Shown in pieces: positions 58,252-64,000 of a stretch of 64,000 nucleotides of DNA. The stretch spans positions 186,001 to 250,000 of the forward strand of contig JAQTLN010000001.1 of assembly GCA_028714875.1 (NCBI GenBank), written 5' to 3'. The first letter of the stretch is position 1. Each line of letters begins with the position of its first letter. The translations under genes were made by a program, and so were the position numbers. Below the pieces are notes generated by a model, which was not told the origin of the DNA, did not search any database, and saw only the letters and a list, made by a program, of their open reading frames with translations. Source of the stretch: Gallionellaceae bacterium (lineage in GTDB: Bacteria; Pseudomonadota; Gammaproteobacteria; Burkholderiales; Thiobacillaceae).

Positions 58252-58270
58252 GTTCGTCTCCTCGGGTTTG

Positions 58271-58377
58271 CTCCCCTCTCCCATCGGGAGAGGGGCTGGG
58301 GGTGAGGGAACGGCGGTTGCGATGACGGGGACGTTGCTCCCTCTCCCCCAGCCCCTCCCCCGGTGGGGGAGGGGAGA
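58271..58377 (+). repeat. C/G-rich imperfect inverted repeat between the MCP genes
   Basis: CTCCCCTCTCCCATCGGGAG and following GGGGCTGGGGGTGAGGG (left) mirror CTCCCTCTCCCCCAGCCCCT and following bases (right). This is the common bacterial ctcccctctccc/gggagaggggctggggg intergenic repeat. Each arm can also fold on itself. It lies upstream of the NIT-domain MCP start. Confidence 0.8.
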
Positions 58378-58387
58378 AAGGCGGGCT

Positions 58388-60325
58388 TCATTCCGTCCGC
58401 CCCCGGTTGCTATCCAGCGCGCGCGACTTGGCTTCGATCACGTCGAGCAGTTCGATGATGCGGGCCGACAGGGCGCGTACCCGTGCCATGACCTGAGCGG
58501 CATTGGGGTGGCGGCCGTGGTTCTGCTGTTGCACCACGTCATGGATCAGTTCATGCAGTTCCCGGTGCGGCGCGTCCAGGGCGAGCATTTCCGGGATGTG
58601 GCCGTAGCGTTGCAGTCCTTCACCGTCGTACCAGCGGCCCAACTGGCAGTGGTGGTGGGAAACGGCTTCTTCCTCGGCGAGCGTCTCGCGTCCGGCCAGG
58701 AAGGCTTCCAGCCGGGCCACCCAGGTGTGATGCAGGGTGCGCGCGCGGTCGAAGTCGAAGCGGGCGCCGCCCACCTGGAACAGTTTCACCATGTTCTGCA
58801 ACAGGGCGGCGTAGTCGGTGAGCTGGTCGGTGGCGGCCTCGGTCTGGTGGGTGGCGGCGACGAACTGGCTGGTGACCTGGCTGATGTCACCCATGGCGAT
58901 GCGGATCTGGTCGATGCCGGCGGCTTCCTGGCGCACGGCGGCGACGATCTGCTGGCTGGCCATCGCGGTGTCGTGAATCACCCGGTTGAGGCTGTGCAGG
59001 GTTTCGCCGGCGCGGTCGGCCAGATTGGCGCCGCGGTCGGCGCCCTCGTTGCCTTCCTCCACGGCGCGCACCGCGCGCGCGGCGGCGTTGCGGATCTCCA
59101 CCAGGATGCCCTGCACCTGAGTGGTGGCCTGGCGCGACTGTTCGGCCAGGTCGCGCACCTCTTCCGCCACCACGGCGAAACCACGCCCGGCGTCGCCGGC
59201 CTTGGCCGCTTCTATCGAGGCGTTGAGGGCCAGCATTTTCGATTGCGAGGCGAGTTCACCGACGGCGTTGGTGATGTCGCCGATCTGTTGCAGGCGTTCG
59301 TTGAGCACGCCGATGTGGCCGGCGATGGCTTCCACCTGGCCGCGCGTGTGGCGCATGGCGTTCACCGCCGCTTCCACGGCGGTCAGGCCCTGGTCGCCCT
59401 CGCTGCGGGCGCGGTCGGCCACTTCCTTGAGGGCGCTGGCCTTTTCCAGAGTCTGTTGCGAGGTGGCTTTGATCTGTTCCAGGGTCGCGGTGGTTTCGTT
59501 GACCGAGGCGGCCTGCTGCGCGGCGCCACTGGACTGGGCGGTGATGGAGGCGCGTACCTGTTCCACGCTGACCAGCATGGCATTGCTTGATTCGGCGACT
59601 TCGCTGGTCATTTCCGCGAGGCGGTCGGTCATCTTGTTCAGGTTGCCGCCCAGGCGTGCGAGGTCGTCATCCCCGGTCGCTTCCACATGCGCGGTCAGGT
59701 CGCCCTGGGTGACCCGGTCGATGAGACCGTTGTAGGCGGCCAGGCGTTGTTCCAGCTCCTCCTTGGACAGGCTGACCACATTGAGTTCGGCGGTGAGGCT
59801 GTGGATATAGGTGTCGATGGCGAGCTGGGCGTCCAGCGACAGCATCTTGTTCAGCGCCAGCACGGCTTGCAGGGCGCGTCCGTGTTGCCAGCGCCAGTGC
59901 TTGAAGATGATGGGGGCGAGCAGCTGCATGTAGACGGAATAACTGCCCAGGTACCAGCGCGGGGTGAGGCCGATCTTGTGATGAATCACGCCCACGCGCA
60001 GGCGCCGCTCGAAGTAGTCCGGCCCCACGTCGCCCTTGAACAGTTCCAGCAGATAGGCGCGCTGCGTGCGTTTCAGACGCTCCATATTGGAGCCGACGCC
60101 GTGGATCAGTTGTTCCAGTTCCGGGTAGTGCTGGACGTTGACATAGAAGCCATCCACGACGGCATCGGCATGGCGCTCGATCACCGGCGCCAGTTCCACC
60201 AGCAAGGCGAGATCCGCCTCGGTCAGCCCGATGAAGGCCTTGTAGCGCGCCTGTTGCGCCGCATCCAGGCCCATGAGTTCGCATAGATTGGCGCTGGCGG
60301 CATCGGTCAAAAGTTTGTCGATCAT
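58388..60325 (-). CDS. soluble globin-coupled MCP with C-terminal CZB domain
   Basis: 645 residues; ATG 60325 has GGAG upstream. Residues 1-175 are a globin-coupled sensor domain ([20 protein letters not shown], with candidate proximal His at 115 or 116), expected to bind heme and oxygen or NO. There is no membrane span. A HAMP-like region ([20 protein letters not shown]) leads to the MCP signalling domain ([20 protein letters not shown], then [15 protein letters not shown]). From about 540 a CZB zinc-binding domain follows: [39 protein letters not shown], with the His and Cys ligands. CZB domains sense zinc and oxidants in other systems. The globin-MCP-CZB combination is the likely gas/redox input of this pathway. 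Confidence 0.93.
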   Translation of the reverse strand: MIDKLLTDAASANLCELMGLDAAQQARYKAFIGLTEADLALLVELAPVIERHADAVVDGFYVNVQHYPELEQLIHGVGSNMERLKRTQRAYLLELFKGDVGPDYFERRLRVGVIHHKIGLTPRWYLGSYSVYMQLLAPIIFKHWRWQHGRALQAVLALNKMLSLDAQLAIDTYIHSLTAELNVVSLSKEELEQRLAAYNGLIDRVTQGDLTAHVEATGDDDLARLGGNLNKMTDRLAEMTSEVAESSNAMLVSVEQVRASITAQSSGAAQQAASVNETTATLEQIKATSQQTLEKASALKEVADRARSEGDQGLTAVEAAVNAMRHTRGQVEAIAGHIGVLNERLQQIGDITNAVGELASQSKMLALNASIEAAKAGDAGRGFAVVAEEVRDLAEQSRQATTQVQGILVEIRNAAARAVRAVEEGNEGADRGANLADRAGETLHSLNRVIHDTAMASQQIVAAVRQEAAGIDQIRIAMGDISQVTSQFVAATHQTEAATDQLTDYAALLQNMVKLFQVGGARFDFDRARTLHHTWVARLEAFLAGRETLAEEEAVSHHHCQLGRWYDGEGLQRYGHIPEMLALDAPHRELHELIHDVVQQQNHGRHPNAAQVMARVRALSARIIELLDVIEAKSRALDSNRGRTE

Positions 60326-60339
60326 GAAAAGCTCCGTTT

Positions 60340-60436
60340 ATTTCGGATTTCGGATTTCGGATGTCGGATGTGGAAGGTTTGGCGCGGCGCAGCCGCGCGA
60401 GGAAAAATCCGAATTTCGAAATCCGACATCCGAAAT
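60340..60436 (+). repeat. heptamer-array hairpin element (site F)
   Basis: ATTTCGG arm (60340-60371, with GATGTCGG variants), centre with GCGCGGCGCAGCCGCGC, and a complementary arm with GACATCC variants (about 60407-60436). The variant units occur in matching positions in both arms, so the two arms diverged together. It lies between the HD-GYP and globin-MCP genes. Confidence 0.88.
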
Positions 60437-60440
60437 TGCT

Positions 60441-61520
60441 TCACCGTCTGTCCCGCCACTCCATCGCATCGCCGCTGATGTTGTGGAACAGGTCGGCGTC
60501 GCGGCCGCGCACGGCGTTGGCGGGGATGTCCAGGCGGGCGGGATCGTGTTCCAAGATGTCCAGGAAGACGGCAATGATTTCCGGGTCCCAGAAGCCACGC
60601 GCGGTTTCCTCGCGCAGGATGCGGATGACGTCCTCGCGCGGCAGGGCGGGCTTGTAGGGGCGTTCGCTGGAGAGGGCGTCGTACACATCCACCACCTGAA
60701 AGATGCGCGCCAGCAACGGGATGTCGTTGCCGGCCAGGCCGGAGGGGTAGCCGCCGCCGTTCCACTTTTCATGGTGGTAGCGAATGATGTCCACGGTGCG
60801 CCGCATGGTGCGCAGGGCGCTGCACAGATAGGCGCCGGTGGTCGGATGTTGGCGCATGACCGCCCATTCCGCCTCGTCCAGTTTGCCCTTCTTGAGCAGC
60901 ACGGCGTCGGGGATGGCGACCTTGCCGATGTCGTGCAGGATGCCGCCGCGGCGCAGCGCTTCCAGGTCGTCATAGGGCAGGCCGAGGGCCTCGCCCAGCA
61001 CCACGGAGAGATGCGAGAGGCGGTCGCAATGGTCGCCGGTGGTGCCGTCCTTGGCCTCGACCACGCGCGCCAGCGCGAACAGCACCGACTCGGTGTCGTC
61101 GAGGCGATCGGTCAGGCGCTTTTTGTCCACCGCCGCGCGGACCCGCGCGGTCAGTTCCACCGCGTTGAACGGTTTGGTGATGTAGTCGGAAGCGCCTACT
61201 TCCATGCCATGCACCACATCGTCCGGACTGCCCAGGGAGGTAAGCATGATGATGGGCAGGAGGCGGAATTCCTCCTGTTCGCGCAGTCGCCGGCAGACTT
61301 CGATGCCGTCGAGGTCGGGCATCATCACGTCGAGCAGCACCACATCGGGACGCAGGGCGGCGATGCGCGTCAGGGCGGCCTCGCCGCAATCCGCCTCCAG
61401 CACCTCGAACTCTTGCGCGCCGAGCACCGCGCGTATCAGAGCGCGATTGGTGGCCATGTCGTCCACCACCAGAATGCGGGCCTGGCCGCCGCTTGCGTGA
61501 TTGCTTTGCATTGCGTTCAT
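60441..61520 (-). CDS. response regulator with HD-GYP phosphodiesterase domain
   Basis: 359 residues. Receiver (ILVVDDMATNRALIRAVLGA; Asp in DVVLLDVMMPDLDG; Lys in ITKPFNA) about 15-135, then HD-GYP with GDHCDRLSHLSV, GILHDIGKVAIPDAVLLKKG and HHEKWNGGGYPSGLAGND. The metal ligands and GYP loop are intact, so c-di-GMP hydrolysis is expected. Its start overlaps the cheW stop by 4 bases, placing it in the chemosensory operon as a second, opposing c-di-GMP output under CheA. It is a distant paralogue of the regulator at 15387. Confidence 0.94.
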   Translation of the reverse strand: MNAMQSNHASGGQARILVVDDMATNRALIRAVLGAQEFEVLEADCGEAALTRIAALRPDVVLLDVMMPDLDGIEVCRRLREQEEFRLLPIIMLTSLGSPDDVVHGMEVGASDYITKPFNAVELTARVRAAVDKKRLTDRLDDTESVLFALARVVEAKDGTTGDHCDRLSHLSVVLGEALGLPYDDLEALRRGGILHDIGKVAIPDAVLLKKGKLDEAEWAVMRQHPTTGAYLCSALRTMRRTVDIIRYHHEKWNGGGYPSGLAGNDIPLLARIFQVVDVYDALSSERPYKPALPREDVIRILREETARGFWDPEIIAVFLDILEHDPARLDIPANAVRGRDADLFHNISGDAMEWRDRR

Positions 61521-62152
61521 GAGTGTTCCTCGATCCTGATTCGCGGGTGGCCCAGCAGGGCTTCCAGATCCAGCATGGCCAATCGGCCGGCATGAATGCC
61601 GGTAATCCAGTTTTCTTCACCGGCGGCGGCGCCGGGTAGGGTGGGGCCGAGCGACTCGGGCCGATAGCGGTCGTTGCCCAGCACCTCGGCCACGCGCAGG
61701 CCGACGCTATAGCCGGCGGCGCTGACCATCACCAGCCGGGTTTCTTCGCAGTTCTCGCCACTTTCCGCGTTTCCCGCCTCATTTCCCACCTCATTTCCCA
61801 CCACGCGCAGGAGGCGCGCCAGGTCGAGCACGGCAAGCAGTTGGCCGCGCCGCGGCATCACGCCGGCGACGAAAGAGGGCGTGCCGGGTACCGGGGTAAG
61901 GCCGCGCGGCCGCACGATTTCATCCAGCCAGCGATAGGGAATGCCGTAGTGTTCCCGCGCGCCCAGCCGCACCGCGAGAAACAGGTCACCGCGCGGTGTC
62001 TTCCTGGCCTGGTCGGTTTCGCTCGCCAGGCGTACCGCGCGGCGATGCAGGACGGCGCGAGCGTGGGGGGAGTCTGGAATTTCGGATTTCGGATTTCGGA
62101 TTTCGGATGTGCCGATTTCGGATTTCGGATTTCGGATTTCGGACGTGGTCAT
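61517..62152 (-). CDS. cheW: CheW-like coupling protein with repeat-encoded N-terminus
   Basis: 211 residues from ATG 62152, overlapping the cheR stop by 4 bases; the open frame runs on upstream but is not protein-like there. The first 26 residues (MTTSEIRNPKSEIGTSEIRN and on) are encoded by the heptamer array at 62079-62141. The rest is a CheW fold: FLAVRLGAREHYGIPYRWLD, FVAGVMPRRGQLLAVLDLAR, ITGIHAGRLAMLDLEALL. CheW couples MCPs to CheA. With two CheW genes in the cluster the layout resembles WspB/WspD. The extended N-terminus is unusual and may be disordered. Confidence 0.88.
   Translation of the reverse strand: MTTSEIRNPKSEIGTSEIRNPKSEIPDSPHARAVLHRRAVRLASETDQARKTPRGDLFLAVRLGAREHYGIPYRWLDEIVRPRGLTPVPGTPSFVAGVMPRRGQLLAVLDLARLLRVVGNEVGNEAGNAESGENCEETRLVMVSAAGYSVGLRVAEVLGNDRYRPESLGPTLPGAAAGEENWITGIHAGRLAMLDLEALLGHPRIRIEEHS
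62079..62141 (+). repeat. heptamer array at the start of cheW (site G)
   Basis: ATTTCGG units in two runs split by GTGCCG, all in one orientation, with no complementary arm. The array begins about 11 bases inside the cheW start and stays in frame. Confidence 0.93.
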
Positions 62153-63621
62153 TTGCGGTAGCCGGTATCGGATTCGTACATGCGCAGTTCGTGACGCAGG
62201 ATGGCGGCCATCCGCTCGTGGTCGCGACCGGCGGCATCGTGCAGGCGGCGGTCCGGCCGCGCCCGTTCGGCGATGGCGAGGGCGTTTTTCATCGACTTGA
62301 TCCCGCTCTCGCGCGCCCCGCGCCGCATCTGCAACAGCGCGAGCTGGTAGTGCGCTTCCACGAAGTTGCGGTCCAGGAACAGGGTACGGCGCAGGGATTC
62401 CTCGGCGGCGGGCTGGCGGTGCAGTTCCAGGAGGATGAGCGCGCGCAGGAAATGGCCATGTTTGTCGTCGGCCGCGAGCGCCAGGCTGGCGTCGCAGGCT
62501 TCCAGCGCTTCGCGGGCGCGCCCCAGGTTGGCCAGCGCCTTGGCGCGAAATTGTCGCGGCAGCGCGCTGTCGTCGCCCCGCGCCTGGCACTCGGATATCG
62601 CCTCCAGCGCTTCGCGCCAGGCTTCACGTCCAAGCAGGCCGATGATGTTCTCGTAGCTGGACGCGGGCGCGGGCGCGGCGGTTGGGGTGGCATGGGAGAC
62701 CGGTTGGGGAACAGGCTGGGGCGGTATTCGCGGCCACGCCGCTTCGCTGATCCGCGCCGGCTCGACCACCTGGCTTTGCAGATAGAAGGCGTTGTCCAGG
62801 CTGTGCAGGGCAAACCCCGCCAGCGTGCCGCTGTCGATCAGGTCGGAGGCCCCCAACAGCAGATGGCCGCCGGGCACCAGGCAGGCGTGGAACTTGCGCA
62901 TCACCTCGGCAACGATGGCCGGGTCGAAATAGATGAAGACGTTGCGGCAGAGGATCAGATCCAGCGCGTTGGTTTCGCTCAGCATCGACGGAAAACTGTC
63001 TTCGCGCAGGTTCAGGTAGGCGAAGTGGACATGGTCGCGCAAGGTCGCCGAGATCGACCACACGCGGTCCTTTTCCTGGCGGAAATGGCGCTTGCGGGCG
63101 GCTTCCGGGGTGGCGCGCAACGACCATTCGCTATAGCGCCCACGCAGGGCGCGCGCCAGCGCCTCGGAGTTGATGTCGGTGCCGAGCAGGTGCAAGTTCC
63201 ACTGTTCCCGGTCGGGCAACTGTTCCGCCAGCAGCATGGCCAGGCTGTACAACTCCTGGCCGTCGGAACTGCCCGCGCTCCAGATGCGCAGGGAGAGGCT
63301 GTTTTCCGCGCGCCGCCGCGCGATCAATTCTGGCAGCCATTGCTCGCGCAGCCAGGCCATCTGTGCCTGGTCGCGAAAGAAATAGCTCTCGCCCACGGTG
63401 ATGCCGGCAATCAGGTGTTCATGTTCCGGCGAGCTTGCCCGCGCGGCGCGCAACGCGGCCAGATAGTCCGCCGCGTCGCCATGGCCGAAGCGGGAAAGGG
63501 CATCGGCCACGGTGCGACGCAGGGTGTCCAGCTGGTGGTCGAGAATGCGGATGCCGGTACGCTCACGCACCAGCTGGCAGAGCTGCTCTTCGATGGCGGG
63601 AGGCAGGGCGGTGGCCGGCAT
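62149..63621 (-). CDS. cheR: CheR methyltransferase with TPR domain (WspC-like)
   Basis: 490 residues from ATG 63621, in a TGATG overlap with the upstream cheW; GTG 63639 is an alternative. CheR N-terminal helices, then the SAM-binding methyltransferase: ITVGESYFFRDQAQMAWL, RIWSAGSSDGQELYSLAM, HLLGTDINSEALARA, DLILCRNVFIYFD. After a Pro/Ala linker (about 300-330) three or more TPR-like repeats occupy 335-460. It methylates MCP glutamates. A TPR extension is typical of WspC/FrzF-type CheR proteins in non-flagellar pathways. Confidence 0.94.
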   Translation of the reverse strand: MPATALPPAIEEQLCQLVRERTGIRILDHQLDTLRRTVADALSRFGHGDAADYLAALRAARASSPEHEHLIAGITVGESYFFRDQAQMAWLREQWLPELIARRRAENSLSLRIWSAGSSDGQELYSLAMLLAEQLPDREQWNLHLLGTDINSEALARALRGRYSEWSLRATPEAARKRHFRQEKDRVWSISATLRDHVHFAYLNLREDSFPSMLSETNALDLILCRNVFIYFDPAIVAEVMRKFHACLVPGGHLLLGASDLIDSGTLAGFALHSLDNAFYLQSQVVEPARISEAAWPRIPPQPVPQPVSHATPTAAPAPASSYENIIGLLGREAWREALEAISECQARGDDSALPRQFRAKALANLGRAREALEACDASLALAADDKHGHFLRALILLELHRQPAAEESLRRTLFLDRNFVEAHYQLALLQMRRGARESGIKSMKNALAIAERARPDRRLHDAAGRDHERMAAILRHELRMYESDTGYRK

Positions 63622-64000
63622 CAACCTGGATTCCGACACAGGGAGAGCAACTCATCGTCGAGGGCGAGCGGCTGCGACAGGCCGGACAGGTCGATGTCGA
63701 GAATGCGCAGCGCATCGAGCAGAAGGGCGGTGCCGTCGCGACTGGTGACCGCCGAGAGCACCGGCGGCAGGCCATCGCGAAACAAGGCGTCGCCACGCAG
63801 GGCCGAGCGCGGCACCGCCCGCACCCCCCGCACTTCATCCACCACCAGGCCGGCGCGCAGGCTGCCGACGGCCGCCAGCACCACCGGCGTATCCAGCGCG
63901 TAGTGCGCGGCGGAGGGGAGATTGAGACGGCACGCCAGATCGAGAATCGGCACCGCCTCGCCGCGCAGGTTCATCACGCCGAGGAGATAGTCCGGCCCTT
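63621..64000 (-). CDS. cheW: CheW-like coupling protein, cut by the window edge
   Basis: The C-terminal 125 or so residues are present; the frame is open at 64000. PDYLLGVMNLRGEAVPILDL is the hallmark CheW segment, followed by GLVVDEVRGVRAVPRSAL and a final ALRILDIDLSGL strand. It is the most upstream operon gene visible and overlaps the cheR start. Its own start and the operon promoter lie outside. Confidence 0.93.
   Translation of the reverse strand, partial: GPDYLLGVMNLRGEAVPILDLACRLNLPSAAHYALDTPVVLAAVGSLRAGLVVDEVRGVRAVPRSALRGDALFRDGLPPVLSAVTSRDGTALLLDALRILDIDLSGLSQPLALDDELLSLCRNPG

Overview
The window is high-GC bacterial DNA, very probably from a betaproteobacterium. The best evidence is the minus-strand run kdsD-kdsC-lptC-lptA-lptB-rpoN-hpf-ptsN-hprK (47045 down to 40030), an order typical of that class. 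E. coli-type YcaO, SulP, KefB-like and ComEA proteins fit this. I cannot name the genus; a free-living Thiobacillus/Rhodocyclales-like organism would fit.

Region 1 (1-8.2 kb) is the right part of a prophage: a large LPD38 polyvalent protein with an HELAH motif, a winged-helix protein, two tandem terminase small subunits and small unknown genes on the plus strand, then on the minus strand two unknown genes, an AlpA-like regulator and a P4-type integrase. No large terminase or portal gene lies in the window.

Region 2 (8319-21350) looks like a separate integrative element of about 13 kb. It is bounded by a 15-bp direct repeat resembling the 3' end of a tRNA-Ser, and each end carries an internal pair of 10-bp sites spaced 13 bp apart. 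It encodes a tyrosine integrase with a translationally coupled unknown partner, a second tyrosine recombinase, a large serine recombinase and a frameshifted HTH gene. It also carries an RpfG-like HD-GYP response regulator and a 1.28-kaa MASE1-PAS hybrid kinase. Just outside the right end is a stub of another integrase with the same kind of N-terminus.

Region 3 (21.8-49.5 kb) is mostly core chromosome: a 2.9-kaa cyclic beta-1,2-glucan synthase, a cold-shock protein, a SulP transporter, DUF2252 and DUF924 proteins, a Met-rich exported protein, YcaO, a NERD-helicase, the Kdo/LPS-transport/rpoN/PTS-Ntr operon, a KefB-type antiporter and ComEA. Intergenic spaces hold several inverted-repeat elements, including two copies of a 170/226-bp element with 22-bp terminal inverted repeats. 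A group II intron 3' end (domains V and VI) lies at 49764-49827.

Region 4 (49.9-64 kb, minus strand) is one large chemosensory operon. In transcription order it holds CheW (cut by the window edge), CheR-TPR, CheW, HD-GYP response regulator, soluble globin-CZB MCP, NIT-domain membrane MCP, CheA-REC, an S23-type four-helix-bundle protein, CheB, Hpt/REC protein, CheC and a GGDEF protein. It resembles Wsp-type pathways but carries both a predicted c-di-GMP synthase and a predicted phosphodiesterase. Oxygen, nitrate/nitrite and zinc-type inputs are suggested by the receptor domains.

The region is dotted with arrays of the heptamer ATTTCGG/CCGAAAT, often in inverted pairs around a GC-rich hairpin. 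One inverted pair brackets the four-helix-bundle gene, and others lie inside the cheA and cheW reading frames. This repeat family and its link to the S23-type gene is the most novel-looking signal here.
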